This document shows, piece by piece, positions 25,569-36,503 of a DNA stretch of 64,000 nt. The translations under genes and the position numbers were made by a program. The stretch's first letter is position 1, and each line of letters starts with the position of its first letter. This stretch comes from Streptomyces sp. NRRL S-337. Lineage in GTDB: Bacteria > Actinomycetota > Actinomycetes > Streptomycetales > Streptomycetaceae. The notes beneath the pieces were generated by a model that saw nothing but the letters and a program-made list of their open reading frames with translations, was not told where the DNA came from and made no database searches. Where the stretch lies: the NCBI RefSeq assembly GCF_000720175.1, contig NZ_JOIX01000035.1, positions 10,813 to 74,812 on the forward strand, written 5' to 3'.

Positions 25569-28500
25569 GACGATGACCTTTCAGGAGGATCGAGGGGGAG
25601 TGCGCCCAGCCGCCGGTCGGGATCGGCGGCCACCTCGCGCAGCAGCCGGACGTAACGGTCCGCAAGCCGCTGCACGGTGGCACGGTCGAACAACTCGGTC
25701 GCGTATTCCAGGCTGACGTCCAGCGCCCCCGGCGCGCCGTCCGGCGCCGTACGGCTGACCAGGTCGAAGGCCAGGTCGAAGCGGGCCGCGCCGGAGCCGG
25801 CCAGCCGCCACTCATGGGCGGTGCCGTCCAGCACCAGCGCCGACCCGGCGGTGTTCAGCAGCCCGAACGCGATCTGGAACACCGGGTGGTGGGCCAGGCT
25901 CCGCGGCGGGTTGACCGCCTCCACCAGCAGGTCGAACGGGACGTCCTGATGGGCGTAGGCCGGGATCCACGCCTGCCGCACCCGGTGCAGCAGCTCGCCG
26001 AACGGCGGATCGCCGGAGGTGTCGGTGCGCAGCACGACGGTGTTCACGAAGAAGCCCACGAGATCGTCCAGCGCCTCGTCGGCGCGGCCCGCGGTCGGGG
26101 TCCCCACCACGATGTCCTCACCGCCGCCCAGCCGGGTCAGCAGCCCGGCCAGCGCGGCCTGCAGCACCACGAACAGCGTGCAGCCGCTGGTCCGGGCCAG
26201 CTCGTCCAGCGCCCGGCGCAACTCCGCGGGGATCACGAACTCCACCACGTCGCCCGCGCCGCCGGCCACCTCCGGGCGCGGACGGTCACCGGGCAGCGGC
26301 GTGCACTGCGGGATCCCGGCCAGCGCGGCACGCCAGTGGCCCAGCGCCCGCGCGAGCGGACTGTCCGGGTCCGCGCGGTCGCCGAGGACCCGGCGCTGCC
26401 AGGCGGCGTAGTCGCGGTACTGGACCGGCAGCGGGGGAAAATCGGGTGCCGTGCCCGCGCGCCGGGCGGCGTACGCCCGGGACAGGTCGCGGAAGAACGG
26501 GGTGAAGGACCAGCCGTCGGCGGCGATGTGGTGCAACACCACCAGCAGCACGTTCTCCTCGCCGGTGCGGAACAGCGCCAGCCGCAGCGGCAGCTCGCAT
26601 TCCAGGTCGAACGGGGCGCGGACGGCGCGGGACAGCAGCCCTTCCACCTCGGCCGGCCGGCAGTCGGTGACGGTCAGTCCGGGCCGGGCGTCGGCCGGGT
26701 CGAGGACCACCTGGTGGGAGGTCTCCCCGTCGGCGGGGAAGACCGTCCGCAGGCTTTCGTGACGAGCCGTCACATCGGCCAGCGCGGCACGCAGCGCGTC
26801 GGTGTCGACCGGGCCGGGCAGCCGGAGGACCAGCGGGATGTGGTAGCCCGGATCGGCGTCCCCCATCAGCTGGTAGAGCAGCCACAACCGCCGCTGCGCG
26901 TGCGACAGTTCGGCCCGGCCCTCGCGCGGCCCGGGCACCAGCGGGACGCGGGCCGCCGGGCCGGCCTGCTTGCGCTGCTCCAGCCGGGCCGCCAGCCCGG
27001 CGACCGTCGGCGCCGCGAACAGGTCCTCCAGGCCCGGCCGGACGCCGAGCGCGGCGCCGATGCCCGCCGCCGCGCGGGTCGCGGTCAGCGAGTGCCCGCC
27101 CAGCGCGAAGAAGCTGTCGTCGATGCCGACCCGGTCCACGCCCAGCACGTCCGCGAAGACCCGGCACAACAGCCGCTCGGTCTCGTTGCGCGGGGCCCGC
27201 CCGGCACCCTCGAACACCGGCGCCGGCAGCGCCCGCACATCCAGCTTGCCGTTGTTGGTCAGCGGCAGCCGGTCCACCACCACACAGGCGGCGGGGACCA
27301 TGTGGCCGGGCAGGGCCAGCCGCAGAGCGTCCAGCAGCCGGGCCGGCCAGTCCTCCCCGACGGTCGCGGCGGTGGCCGGCGCGGCCGGGACGACGTACCC
27401 GACCAGGTTCTTGCCGCCGTGGTGGTCGGGCAGCGGAACGACCGCCGCCCGGGCGACGTCGTCCCGGCGGGTCAGCTGGTGTTCGATCTCCCCGAGCTCG
27501 ATGCGGAAACCGCGCAGCTTGATCTGGTTGTCCTCGCGGCCGAAGTACTCCAGCAGCCCGTCCGCGCGGTACCGCACCAGATCGCCGGTGCGGTACATCC
27601 GGCTGCCGTCCCGCGCGAACGGATCCGCCACGAACCGGCCGGCGGTCAGCTCCGGCCGCCCCCAGTAGCCACGGGCCACGCCCCGCCCGGCAAGATAGAG
27701 CTCGCCCACCTCGCCCGGGCCGACCGGCCGCAGCTGCTCGTCCAGCACATGGGTGCGCACACCGGCCAGCGCCGAGCCGATCGGGACCGGCCCGTCGCCC
27801 ACCTCCGTGACCAGGTGCCGGGTGGCGAAGACGGTCACCTCGGTCGGCCCGTACACATTGACCACCGACCCCGGCCCGGAGCCCGCCAGCGTCCGCGCGA
27901 CCGCGCTGGGCGAGGCCACCTCGCCGCCCATCCACACCTGGCAGCCGTGCCCGAAGGCGTCCGGGGACTCCTCCGTCATCAGGTTGAACATCGACGGGGT
28001 GATGAACGTGGAGGTGATCCGCTCCGCGGCGAGGGTCCGCACCAGCGTGGCCGGATCCAGCCGCCCCGGCGGCGCGACGACCACGGTCCCGCCGCGCAGC
28101 AGCGGCACCAGGATCTGGTACACCGACGCGTCGAACTCCAGCGGCGATTGCAGCAGCACCCGCGCGTCGATACCGGCCCAGCAGTCGTCGGCCGCGAACT
28201 CCACCACGTCCCGGTGGCTGATGGCCACGCCCTTCGGGCGGCCGGTCGAGCCCGAGGTGTGGATGACGTAGGCGAGTTGCTGCGGCAGCACGGGCGGCGG
28301 CGGAGCCACGGCGTCCACCGGCGCGCGGTCCAGCAGCTCCCCGACGACCCGGACCGCCACCCCGGCGAGCGCGCCGGTGGGGTCCTCGGCGCAGCTCGCC
28401 CGCAGCGCCGCGGCCCGCTCCGCGGTGTCCACCAGCACCAGGTGGGTACCGCACTCACCGAGCACCGTCCGCAGCCGGGCGGCGGGGGAGCGGACGTCCA

Positions 28501-28759
28501 GCGGGGCGTAGGCGCCGCCGGCCTTCAGCGTGCCGAGCAGGGCGACCACGACGTCCGGGCCGCGCTCCATCAGGATGCCGATGCGGTCCTCCGGCCGGAC
28601 GCCGCAGCCGGCCAGGGCACGGGCGAGGGCATCACTGCGTTCGTCGAGCGCGCCGTAGGACAGCGCGGCACCGCCGCCGTGCCCGACCGCGGGCGCGTCC
28701 TTCTTCTCGCCCACCCGGGCGGCGAATACCGATGTGATGGTGCTCGGCGCTTCCGGCAA
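25565..28759 (-). CDS. NRPS, A-PCP-C (first elongation protein)
   Basis: 1064 residues: A (~15-500; [10 protein letters not shown] at ~168, YRTGDLV, NNGKLD), carrier (Ser557 in LGGHSLT) and a C-terminal condensation domain (~615-1050; HHIAADGWS at ~743). Hand-read specificity residues D-A-Y-F-W-G-V-V-F-K suggest an aliphatic amino acid (Val/Ile type); no Hpg-like code. No condensation or formylation domain precedes A, so it probably starts the chain. The start is TTG 28759, chosen because GAAAGGGGA lies six bases upstream; an earlier TTG at 28840 has no such signal. Heads an operon with mbtH and hmaS, divergent from the second NRPS gene. Confidence 0.94.
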   Translation of the reverse strand: MPEAPSTITSVFAARVGEKKDAPAVGHGGGAALSYGALDERSDALARALAGCGVRPEDRIGILMERGPDVVVALLGTLKAGGAYAPLDVRSPAARLRTVLGECGTHLVLVDTAERAAALRASCAEDPTGALAGVAVRVVGELLDRAPVDAVAPPPPVLPQQLAYVIHTSGSTGRPKGVAISHRDVVEFAADDCWAGIDARVLLQSPLEFDASVYQILVPLLRGGTVVVAPPGRLDPATLVRTLAAERITSTFITPSMFNLMTEESPDAFGHGCQVWMGGEVASPSAVARTLAGSGPGSVVNVYGPTEVTVFATRHLVTEVGDGPVPIGSALAGVRTHVLDEQLRPVGPGEVGELYLAGRGVARGYWGRPELTAGRFVADPFARDGSRMYRTGDLVRYRADGLLEYFGREDNQIKLRGFRIELGEIEHQLTRRDDVARAAVVPLPDHHGGKNLVGYVVPAAPATAATVGEDWPARLLDALRLALPGHMVPAACVVVDRLPLTNNGKLDVRALPAPVFEGAGRAPRNETERLLCRVFADVLGVDRVGIDDSFFALGGHSLTATRAAAGIGAALGVRPGLEDLFAAPTVAGLAARLEQRKQAGPAARVPLVPGPREGRAELSHAQRRLWLLYQLMGDADPGYHIPLVLRLPGPVDTDALRAALADVTARHESLRTVFPADGETSHQVVLDPADARPGLTVTDCRPAEVEGLLSRAVRAPFDLECELPLRLALFRTGEENVLLVVLHHIAADGWSFTPFFRDLSRAYAARRAGTAPDFPPLPVQYRDYAAWQRRVLGDRADPDSPLARALGHWRAALAGIPQCTPLPGDRPRPEVAGGAGDVVEFVIPAELRRALDELARTSGCTLFVVLQAALAGLLTRLGGGEDIVVGTPTAGRADEALDDLVGFFVNTVVLRTDTSGDPPFGELLHRVRQAWIPAYAHQDVPFDLLVEAVNPPRSLAHHPVFQIAFGLLNTAGSALVLDGTAHEWRLAGSGAARFDLAFDLVSRTAPDGAPGALDVSLEYATELFDRATVQRLADRYVRLLREVAADPDRRLGALPLDPPERSSS

Positions 28760-29008
28760 GCCGAATCCCCTTTCGGCACGGATGAGTTGGCCCGGATCTG
28801 CATTCGGCTTCCACCGCGGTCCGGCGACGGCGCTCGGCAACGTAGGTCGGTGCCGGAAGGGGTGTCAAGGAACCCGCGGTGTCCCGCCGGCGGGACACCG
28901 GACCTTGCTTGTGCGGATTCCCCGCGGCCGGTTGAATGACCGCCGCATCGCCTTTCCGCACATTCCTTTTGCAATTCCGGAAGAGCGCAATGGGATGAGG
29001 TCTTCCCG
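28760..29008. promoter_or_regulatory. Divergent promoter region of the two NRPS genes
   Basis: 249 bases between the divergent A-PCP-C and PCP-C-A-PCP-TE genes, less GC-rich near 28955-28990 than the flanking coding DNA. It must hold both promoters and is the likeliest binding region for the LmbU- or LuxR-type regulator. I could not fix -10/-35 elements or an inverted repeat with confidence. Confidence 0.5.
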
Positions 29009-32000
29009 ATGACACTGGACGGCACCGGCGCCGCACCGCACGGTCCGCGCGGCGCTCGCGAGGAGATCCTCCGGGGTCTGTTCGCCGAGATCCTCGACGC
29101 CCCCGACATCACGGCCGACGACAACTTCTTCGCGCGCGGCGGGACCTCGATGCTCGCCGTCCGGCTGATCAACCGGATCCGGACGGTGCTCGGCGTCAAG
29201 ATCGGGGTGCGGGCGCTGTTCGGCGCCCAGACGGTCGCCAAGCTCGCCGCCCACCTCGCCGCCGACGACCCCGTGCACCCTCCCGCGACCCGGGTGACGC
29301 CCCGCCCGGACTCCGTACCGCTCTCCTCCGGCCAGCGCGGACTGTGGTTCCTCGACCGCCTCGCCGGTCCCGGCGCCACCTACAACATCCCGGTCGTCAC
29401 CCGGATCACCGGCACCCTCGACGACCGCGCACTGGCCGCCGCACTCGGCGACGTCGTCACCCGCCACGAGGCACTGCGCACCCTCTACGGCGAGCGGGAC
29501 GGCGAGCCGACCCAGCGGGTACTGCCCGCCGACGAGGTGCGCATCGACCTGCCGTTGACCGACCGCACCCCGGACACCCTGCCCGCCGCGGTGGCCGCCG
29601 CGAGCGCCCATGTCTTCGACCTCACCGCCGAAATCCCGCTGCACGCCGAGCTGCTGCGGACCGCGCCGGACCGGTGGGTGCTGGTCCTCGCGCTGCACCA
29701 CATCGCCTGCGACGGCTGGTCGGTGAGCCGGCTCGGCCGTGACCTGTCCGCCGCGTACGCCGCCCGGCTGCACGGCCGGGCCCCCGACTGGCAGCCACTG
29801 CCCGTCCAGTACGCCGACTTCGCGCTGTGGCAGCGCGCCACGCTCGACGAGGAGTCCGTGCCCGGCTCCCCGGTCGCCCGCGGACTGGCCCACTGGCGCA
29901 CCGCCCTGCGCGACCTGCCCGAGGAACTGCCGCTGCCCGCCGACCGCCCCCGCCCGGACAGGCCCGGCACCGCCCACGGCACCCTGCGCCTCCCCGTCGA
30001 CGCCGCCACCCGCGCCGGCATCCGGCACCTCGCCCGCACCGGCCACGCCACCGAACTCATGGTGGCCCAGGCCGCGTTGGCCGCCCTGCTGACCCGGATG
30101 GGCGCGGGCACCGACATCCCGCTGGGCACCGTCGTGTCCGGCCGCACCGACGAGACCCTCGACGAACTGATCGGCTTCTTCGTCAACACGCTGGTGCTGC
30201 GCACCGACACCTCCGGCGACCCCACCTTCGACGACCTGCTGGCCCGGGTACGGGACACCGACCTCGCGGCCTTCAGCCACCAGGACCTGCCCTTCGACCG
30301 GCTCGTCGAGGAACTCCAGCCACCCCGCTCGCTCTCCCGGCACCCGCTGTTCCAGGTGGTGCTCTCCTGGGCGTACGGCGGCGACCTCGGGCTGGAACTG
30401 GCCGGCGCGACCTGCGTCACGGACCGCGCGCAGGCCCAGGGCGCCAAGTTCGACCTGGAGTTCGCCTTCGACGAGCGGCCCGACCAGGACCTGCTGGAAC
30501 TCTCCCTCACCTACAGCACCGCCCTCTTCGACGAGCCCACCGCCCAGACCCTGGGCGAGCGGCTGCTCCGGCTGCTCGACCGGGCCGCGGCCGATCCGCA
30601 GGCGCACATCGGCGCCCTCGACCTGCTCTCCGCCACCGAACACGAGCAGCTCGCCCGCGACTGGCAGGGCACCGTCCGGCCGTCCGCACCCGGCACCGTC
30701 GTCGAGGCCTTCGACGCCCGGGCCGCCGCCGCACCCGACGCCCCCGCCGTGGTCCACGGCGACACCGCCCTGACCTACGCCGAACTCGCCCGCCGGGCCG
30801 AGCAGTTGGCGCGGGAACTGATCCGTTCCGGAGTGACCCCCGACACCGCCGTCCCGCTGCTCATGGAGCGGTCGGCCGACCTCTTGGTGGCCCAGCTCGC
30901 CGTCCTCAAGGCCGGCGCCGCCTACCTGCCGCTGCACCCCGCCCACCCGGAAGCCCGCCTCCGGGCGGCCCTGGCGGAGGCCGGCAGCCCGGTGCTTCTC
31001 GCGGACCCCGCGCACCGGGAGCACCCGGCGGCCACCGGGCACACCGTCCTGACCCCCGGCGCCCGCCCCACCACGGACCGCGGCCGGCCCGCCGCACCGC
31101 CCGCCGTCCACCCCGACCACCTCGCCTACGTGATGTACACCTCCGGCTCGACCGGCGAGCCGAAGGGCATCGGCACCACCCACCAGGGCGTCCTCGACCT
31201 GGCCCGCGACTCCTGCTGGGGCCTCGGCCCCGGCGACCGGGTGCTCTTCCACGCCCCGCACGCCTTCGACGCCTCCACCTACGAGATCTGGGTGACGCTG
31301 CTGAACGGCGGCTGCGTGGTCGTCGCACCCCCGGGCGCACCCGACGGCCCGGCCCTGACCCGGCTGATCACCCGGCACCAGATCACCCACGTCCATCTGA
31401 CCGCCGGGCTGTTCCGCACCGTTGCCGAGGACCACGCGCACTGCTTCGCACCCGTCCGCGAGGTGCTGACCGGCGGCGACGCGGTGTCCGGACCGGCCGT
31501 CGCCCGGGTCCTGGCCGCCTGCCCCGACACCGCCGTCCGCGCCCTGTACGGCCCGACCGAGACCACCCTGTGCGTCACCCAGACGTCCTGGCACCCCGGC
31601 GAACGCGCCGACGGCACCGTCCCGTTGGGCCGCCCGATGGACAACACCCGGGCCCACGTCCTGGACGAGGCGCTCCGCCCGGTCCCCGCCGGCGTCGTGG
31701 GCGAGCTCTACCTGGCCGGCGCGGGCCTGGCCCGCGGCTACACCGGCCGCGCCGCACTGACCGCCGAACGCTTCGTGGCCTGCCCCTACGGCGCCCCCGG
31801 CGAGCGGATGTACCGCACCGGTGACCTCGTCCGCCGGGACACCCGCGGCCGGCTGTTCTTCCTCGGCCGCGCCGACGACCAGGTCAAGATCCGCGGCTAC
31901 CGGATCGAACCGGCCGAGGTCGAGACGGCGCTCGCCGCCCTGCCCGGCGTCCGCCAGGCCACCGTCACCGTCCGCACCGACCCCGCCGGCGAGAAACTGC

Positions 32001-33232
32001 TGGCCGGCTACGTCGTGCCCGAACCGGACGGCCCCGCCCCCGACCCCGCCGCCCTCCGCGCCCAACTGGCCGCCCGGCTGCCCGACTACATGGTGCCCGC
32101 CGCGCTCCTCACCCTGGACGCCCTCCCGCTGACGCCCAACGGCAAACTCGACCGCCGTGCGCTGCCCGCCCCGCGGTTCGCCGCGGCCCCGCACGGCCGG
32201 GCCCCGCGCGGCCCCCGCGAGGTCGTACTGTGCCGCCTCTTCGGGGAGGTCCTCGGCCTGCCCCCGGTCGGCATCGACGACGGCTTCTTCGAACTCGGCG
32301 GGCACTCCCTGCTCGCCACCCGCCTGGTCCACCGGATCCGCTCGGTGCTCGGCGTGGAACTCGGCGTCCAGGACCTCTTCCGGGCCCCGACCGTGGCCGG
32401 GCTGAGCGCCCTCGCGGCCGCCGGCAGCACCGGAACCGAGCTCGGCGAGGTACTCACCCTCCGCGCCGACGGCGACCTCCCCCCGGTCTTCCTGATCCCC
32501 GCCGCCAACGGCCTGAGCTGGGCCTACGCCCCCCTGCTGCGGCACGTCCCGGCCGGCCACCCGGTGCACGCCCTCCAGGACCCCCGGCTCACCGACGGCA
32601 ACCCCGGCCCGCGCACCGTCGCCGACCTCGCGACCGGCTACCTCGCCCGGATCCGCGCCCTGCGCCCGCACGGACCGTACGTCCTCGCCGGCTGGTCGTT
32701 CGGCGGCACGGTCGCCCAGCAGATCGCCACCGACCTGGCGGCACAGGGCGAACCGCCCGCCTTGCTGGTCCTCCTCGACGCCTACCCCGGCGATGTCCTC
32801 GGCTGGGGCACCACCCTCGACCCGCGCACCCTGCTGCCGCTCGCCCTGGACGGCATCACCGTCGAGGCACCCGACGGCGCCGGCCTGCCCCCGGCCGCCG
32901 CCCTGCACGACGCGCTGCGGACCGCCGGCAGCGCCCTCGGCTCCCTCGACGAACGGACCGTCGGCCGGCTCGTCGAGGTCGCCCGGCACAACGTCCGGGC
33001 CCTGGCCGAACACCGGCCGGGCCGCTACTCCGGGCCGGTGCTCTGCTTCGACGCGGCAGCCGGCCACCACCCCGCCGGCCCCGCCTCGGAGACCTGGCAG
33101 CCGCTCCTCGACGGCCGGGTGGACACCGTCGCCGTCCGCGCCGACCACACCGGCATCGTCACCGCCGCGGCCATGCCCGAGGTCGGCCCGGTCGTCGAGG
33201 CCGCCCTCAAGGCGGCGGCCCCACCGGCCTGA
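29009..33232 (+). CDS. NRPS, PCP-C-A-PCP-TE (terminal protein, predicted Hpg)
   Basis: 1407 residues: an N-terminal carrier without its own A domain (Ser47 in RGGTSM), condensation (~105-540, HHIACDGWS at ~230), adenylation (~560-1060, [10 protein letters not shown] at ~711), a second carrier (Ser1100 in LGGHSL) and a thioesterase (~1155-1400, nucleophile Ser1230 in GWSFGG, Asp in VLLDAYP, His in ADHTGI). Hand-read code D-A-Y-H-L-G-L-L-C-K agrees with 4-hydroxyphenylglycine codes, matching hmaS and hpgT in the window. No epimerase domain is present. ATG 29009 has GAGG eight bases upstream. The TE should release the peptide as acid or cyclise it. Confidence 0.95.
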   Translation: MTLDGTGAAPHGPRGAREEILRGLFAEILDAPDITADDNFFARGGTSMLAVRLINRIRTVLGVKIGVRALFGAQTVAKLAAHLAADDPVHPPATRVTPRPDSVPLSSGQRGLWFLDRLAGPGATYNIPVVTRITGTLDDRALAAALGDVVTRHEALRTLYGERDGEPTQRVLPADEVRIDLPLTDRTPDTLPAAVAAASAHVFDLTAEIPLHAELLRTAPDRWVLVLALHHIACDGWSVSRLGRDLSAAYAARLHGRAPDWQPLPVQYADFALWQRATLDEESVPGSPVARGLAHWRTALRDLPEELPLPADRPRPDRPGTAHGTLRLPVDAATRAGIRHLARTGHATELMVAQAALAALLTRMGAGTDIPLGTVVSGRTDETLDELIGFFVNTLVLRTDTSGDPTFDDLLARVRDTDLAAFSHQDLPFDRLVEELQPPRSLSRHPLFQVVLSWAYGGDLGLELAGATCVTDRAQAQGAKFDLEFAFDERPDQDLLELSLTYSTALFDEPTAQTLGERLLRLLDRAAADPQAHIGALDLLSATEHEQLARDWQGTVRPSAPGTVVEAFDARAAAAPDAPAVVHGDTALTYAELARRAEQLARELIRSGVTPDTAVPLLMERSADLLVAQLAVLKAGAAYLPLHPAHPEARLRAALAEAGSPVLLADPAHREHPAATGHTVLTPGARPTTDRGRPAAPPAVHPDHLAYVMYTSGSTGEPKGIGTTHQGVLDLARDSCWGLGPGDRVLFHAPHAFDASTYEIWVTLLNGGCVVVAPPGAPDGPALTRLITRHQITHVHLTAGLFRTVAEDHAHCFAPVREVLTGGDAVSGPAVARVLAACPDTAVRALYGPTETTLCVTQTSWHPGERADGTVPLGRPMDNTRAHVLDEALRPVPAGVVGELYLAGAGLARGYTGRAALTAERFVACPYGAPGERMYRTGDLVRRDTRGRLFFLGRADDQVKIRGYRIEPAEVETALAALPGVRQATVTVRTDPAGEKLLAGYVVPEPDGPAPDPAALRAQLAARLPDYMVPAALLTLDALPLTPNGKLDRRALPAPRFAAAPHGRAPRGPREVVLCRLFGEVLGLPPVGIDDGFFELGGHSLLATRLVHRIRSVLGVELGVQDLFRAPTVAGLSALAAAGSTGTELGEVLTLRADGDLPPVFLIPAANGLSWAYAPLLRHVPAGHPVHALQDPRLTDGNPGPRTVADLATGYLARIRALRPHGPYVLAGWSFGGTVAQQIATDLAAQGEPPALLVLLDAYPGDVLGWGTTLDPRTLLPLALDGITVEAPDGAGLPPAAALHDALRTAGSALGSLDERTVGRLVEVARHNVRALAEHRPGRYSGPVLCFDAAAGHHPAGPASETWQPLLDGRVDTVAVRADHTGIVTAAAMPEVGPVVEAALKAAAPPA

Positions 33233-33265
33233 CCCGTGCCCCGCCCATCCGCCGCAAGGAGGAGC

Positions 33266-33394
33266 ATGTCCCGCCGCCGACGCCCCACGGAGACCGGACC
33301 GCGGAAACACCCCGGCAATACCGCCGCCATGCCGCCCAACTACCGTTTCCACCAAGGAAATCCGGCCCGCACAAAGGCGGTGACAGGCCCGTGA
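33266..33394 (+). CDS. Small ORF (42 codons) coupled to mtnA-mtnB
   Basis: ATG 33266 has a near-perfect ribosome binding site (AAGGAGGAGC) and the frame ends TGA at 33392-33394, overlapping the GTG start of the fused mtnA gene as GTGA. The predicted peptide is basic and proline-rich (MSRRRRPTETGPRK..., with PPNYRFHQGNP in the middle). I know no homologue. Three readings: a genuine small protein, a leader peptide whose translation drives mtnA by coupling (mtnA itself has a poor SD), or a chance frame behind an untranslated SD. The strong SD plus exact stop-start overlap favours translation. Confidence 0.5.
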   Translation: MSRRRRPTETGPRKHPGNTAAMPPNYRFHQGNPARTKAVTGP

Positions 33395-35106
33395 ACGCCA
33401 GCCAGCCCTCCCTGTACTGGGAAGACGGCGCCATCGTCACCGTGGACCAGCGCGTCCTGCCGCACACCCACCGGCAACTACGGCTGCGCACGGTCGACGA
33501 GACCATCGAGGCCATCACCACCCTCGCCGTCCGCGGCGCCCCGGCCATCGGCCTGGCCGGCGCCCTCGGCGTGGCCCTCTCCGCACACCGCCACCGCCGC
33601 CCCGACGGCACCCTGGACGAACCGGCCGTACGCGCCGACGCCCAGCGGCTGGCCGCCGCCCGCCCCACCGCGGTCAACCTCGAATGGGCCGTCCACCGGG
33701 TCCTGGCCCGGCTCGGCGAGGGTCGACAGGCCGTCCTCGACGAGGCCCTGGCCATGCTGCGCGAGGACGCCGAGGTGGGCGGCGCGATGGTCCGGCGCGC
33801 CGCGGACCTCCTCGACGAGCTACTCCCGGACCGCCCGCTGCGACTGCTCACCCACTGCAACACCGGCCGGCTGGCCACCACGGCAGTCGGCACCGCCCTC
33901 GGCGTGATCCTCGAACTCGCCGCCCGCGGCCGGGTCGCCGAGGTCCTCGTCGACGAGACCCGCCCGCTGCTCCAGGGCGCCCGGCTCACCGCCTGGGAAC
34001 TCCGCGAGGCGGGCGTGCCGCACCGGGTGTGCGTCGACTCCGCGGCCGCCGCCGCGATCGCCACCGGCCTGGTCGACTGCGTCCTGGTCGGCGCCGACCG
34101 GATCGCCGTCAACGGCGACGTCGCGAACAAGATAGGGACCTACGGCCTCGCGGTCGCCGCGGACCGCGGCCAGGTGCCCTTCCTCGTCATCGCCCCCGAA
34201 TCCACCCGCGACCCCGCACTGCCCACCGGCGCCGGCATCACCATCGAGGAACGCGCCGCGACCGAGGTCACCGAGTTCGCCGGCACCCCGGTCGCACCGG
34301 CCGGCACCGCGGTCTTCAACCCGGCCTTCGACGTCACCCCCGGCGAGCTGATCACCGCGATCGTCTCCGAGAGCCGGGTGCACCGCCCCCGCGAGGCGGC
34401 CGCACCCCCTCCCGGCACGGACCTCCCCGACGACGGGCAACTCGCCGCCGAGGTCGCCGCCATGTCCAGGGCGCTCTACGAACGGGACTGGATGCCCGGC
34501 ACCTCCGGCAACATCTCGGTCCGCTCCGCCACCGACCCCAAGACCGCACTGATCACCGCCAGCGGCCGGGACAAGGGCGACCTGACGGCCCGTGACCTGG
34601 TCGCCGTGCACGCCGAGACCGCCGACCCGCTCGCCTCCGACGGCCCCCGGCCGTCCGCCGAAACCGCCATCCACGCGGCCGTCTACCGCACCACCGACGC
34701 CCACGCCGTGATCCACGTGCACGCCCCGTACGCCACCGCGGTGGCCGGCCGCTGGGCCCGCGAGATGGCCGCCCCCGGCAGCGGCCCGGCCCCGCTCCCG
34801 CTGCGCGCCTTCGAACTCCTCAAGGGCCTCGGACTGGCCGACCCGGCAGCCACCCACGTGCCCGTCTTCCCCAACCACGCGGATGTCGGGAGGATAGCCA
34901 CCGAGGTGGCGGACCACCTCCAGGACCGGCCGGAGGCACCGCCCGCGCTGCTCATCGCCGACCACGGCATCACCGTCTGGGGCCGGGACCTGGCCCAGGC
35001 CCGCAACCGGCTGGAGTGCCTGGAGGCGATCTGCCGGCTCCTCCTGCTCGATACCGGCAACTGGCCGGCCCGGCCCGCCCCGACACCGGAAGGGACCCCC
35101 GCATGA
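33391..35106 (+). CDS. mtnA-mtnB: Fused methylthioribose-1-phosphate isomerase / methylthioribulose-1-phosphate dehydratase
   Basis: 571 residues, two enzymes of methionine salvage in one chain. Residues ~1-335 are MtnA (VRGAPAIGLAGALG, LTHCNTGRLATT with the catalytic Cys, GADRIAVNGDVANKIGTY with the Asp); ~355-570 are MtnB, a class II aldolase-type zinc enzyme (GTSGNISVR, HVHAPYATAV, HGITVWG). Successive activities convert methylthioribose-1-P to the ulose and then dehydrate it. Usually these are separate genes; a fusion keeps the unstable intermediate close. GTG start at 33391 depends on the upstream small ORF or weak SD. It overlaps mtnD by ATGA. Confidence 0.94.
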   Translation: MNASQPSLYWEDGAIVTVDQRVLPHTHRQLRLRTVDETIEAITTLAVRGAPAIGLAGALGVALSAHRHRRPDGTLDEPAVRADAQRLAAARPTAVNLEWAVHRVLARLGEGRQAVLDEALAMLREDAEVGGAMVRRAADLLDELLPDRPLRLLTHCNTGRLATTAVGTALGVILELAARGRVAEVLVDETRPLLQGARLTAWELREAGVPHRVCVDSAAAAAIATGLVDCVLVGADRIAVNGDVANKIGTYGLAVAADRGQVPFLVIAPESTRDPALPTGAGITIEERAATEVTEFAGTPVAPAGTAVFNPAFDVTPGELITAIVSESRVHRPREAAAPPPGTDLPDDGQLAAEVAAMSRALYERDWMPGTSGNISVRSATDPKTALITASGRDKGDLTARDLVAVHAETADPLASDGPRPSAETAIHAAVYRTTDAHAVIHVHAPYATAVAGRWAREMAAPGSGPAPLPLRAFELLKGLGLADPAATHVPVFPNHADVGRIATEVADHLQDRPEAPPALLIADHGITVWGRDLAQARNRLECLEAICRLLLLDTGNWPARPAPTPEGTPA

Positions 35107-35693
35107 CGCTCCTTCAGCTGATGCCGGACGACGCACCGGACACCGTGCTGCTGCGCACCACCGACACCACGGTCATCGCCAAGACCCTTGCCGGCCACGG
35201 CGTCGAACTGCGCCACTGGCCGGTCCGCGGCCCGGTCACGCCCCAGGACGACAGCGACGAGATCCTGCAGCGCTACCGCGCCGAGGTCGACGAACTCAGC
35301 GTCCGCCAGTGCTTCCGCCTCGTCGACGTGGCACGCCTGCACCCCAGCGACGACCCCGCCCGGTCCGCGCAGGCCGCCAAGGCCCGCACCACCTTCCTGG
35401 AGGAACACCGCCACGCCGAGAACGAGGTCCGCTTCTTCGCCCACGGCCGGGGCTGCTTCTACCTCCACCTCGACGGCCAGGTCTTCGCCACGGTCTGCGA
35501 AGCGGGCGACCTGCTCTCCGTACCGGCCGGCACCCGCCACTGGTTCGACATGGGTGCCCGCCCCGACTTCACCGCCATCCGCTTCTTCGAGGAGGAGGAC
35601 GGCTGGGTCGGCGACTTCACCGGCGATCCGCTCGCCCGCTCCTTCCCCACCCTCGACGCCCTCGTCGGCACGCCCGAACCGGCGGCCCCGTGA
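35103..35693 (+). CDS. mtnD: Acireductone dioxygenase
   Basis: 196-residue cupin that cleaves the acireductone to 2-keto-4-methylthiobutyrate plus formate (Fe form) or to methylthiopropionate, CO and formate (Ni form). Metal ligands appear in EHRHAENEVRFF (His, His, Glu) and the later His in PAGTRHWFDMG. ATG overlaps the MtnA-MtnB stop; its own stop overlaps the mtnC GTG. Which metal is used cannot be read, so salvage back to methionine is assumed, not shown. Confidence 0.94.
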   Translation: MTLLQLMPDDAPDTVLLRTTDTTVIAKTLAGHGVELRHWPVRGPVTPQDDSDEILQRYRAEVDELSVRQCFRLVDVARLHPSDDPARSAQAAKARTTFLEEHRHAENEVRFFAHGRGCFYLHLDGQVFATVCEAGDLLSVPAGTRHWFDMGARPDFTAIRFFEEEDGWVGDFTGDPLARSFPTLDALVGTPEPAAP

Positions 35694-36469
35694 CCGACCG
35701 TCCCGCCCCCGGCACCCCGCCCCCCGCCCCGGTCGGTGCCCGCGTCGATGCCCCCGTCAGCGCCGTCGTCCTGGACATCGAGGGCACCACCGGCTCGGCC
35801 GACCACGTCCACACCGTGCTCTTCCCGTACGCCCGCGAGCGGATCGCCGGCTGGCTCGCCGCCCACCGCGGCGAGCCCCGCTGGACGGACATCCTCGACG
35901 CCGTGCGCACCGCGACGGGCACCCCCGACCTCGACGAGGCGGGCGCCGCCGAAGCCCTGCACGCCTGGGCCGACGCCGACGTCAAGGCCGCCCCGCTCAA
36001 GACCCTCCAGGGCGAGATCTGGGCGGCCGGCTACGCCGACGGCACCCTGCACGGCCACGTCTACGACGACGTACCCGAGGCGCTCACCCGCTGGCGGGCG
36101 GCCGGCATCGCCCGCCACATCTACTCCTCCGGTTCGGTGGCGGCCCAGCGCGACTGGTTCGCCCACAGCAACCACGGTGACCTGACCGGCCTGATCGACG
36201 GCTACTTCGACCTGACCACTGCCGGACCCAAACGCGCACCGGACTCCTACCGCACCATCAGCCGCACCCTGGCCGTCCCGCCCGGACGAACGCTCTTCCT
36301 CAGCGACGTCCGCGACGAACTCGACGCCGCGGCCGCGGCCGGCTGGCAGACCGCGGCGGTCCGCCGCCCGGACGACCCCCGCGGCCGGTCCGTCGCAGGC
36401 CACCCCGTCCACGGCGACCTCACCGGGCTCCACCACCTCCCGCCCGCACCGCCGCCCCCGGCCGCCTGA
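35690..36469 (+). CDS. mtnC: Enolase-phosphatase E1 (acireductone synthase)
   Basis: 259-residue HAD-superfamily enzyme that enolises and dephosphorylates 2,3-diketo-5-methylthiopentyl-1-phosphate. The nucleophile Asp is in VLDIEGTTGS, motif II in YSSGSVAAQ, the motif III lysine in TAGPKRAPDSY and motif IV in LFLSDVRDELDAA. Its GTG overlaps the MtnD stop (GTGA), and mtnP follows 34 bases later. Placed correctly between the dehydratase and dioxygenase steps, it completes the conversion of MTA to ketomethylthiobutyrate within one operon. Confidence 0.94.
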   Translation: MTDRPAPGTPPPAPVGARVDAPVSAVVLDIEGTTGSADHVHTVLFPYARERIAGWLAAHRGEPRWTDILDAVRTATGTPDLDEAGAAEALHAWADADVKAAPLKTLQGEIWAAGYADGTLHGHVYDDVPEALTRWRAAGIARHIYSSGSVAAQRDWFAHSNHGDLTGLIDGYFDLTTAGPKRAPDSYRTISRTLAVPPGRTLFLSDVRDELDAAAAAGWQTAAVRRPDDPRGRSVAGHPVHGDLTGLHHLPPAPPPPAA

Positions 36470-36503
36470 ACGACCTCCCGGCCCACCCACCGAGACAGGA
36501 CAC

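Noticed and set aside
28865..33355. A 1496-codon open frame on the minus strand opposite the second NRPS gene
   Set aside because: It is the low-stop shadow of a GC-rich gene. Its translation is a Gly/Ala/Val-rich simple pattern without domains, while the plus strand carries complete NRPS motifs.
33233..33390. A SAM or other riboswitch upstream of the methionine salvage genes
   Set aside because: The stretch is filled by a small ORF with a strong SD; I saw none of the conserved SAM-I/SAM-II core sequences. Covariance search would be needed to exclude it fully.
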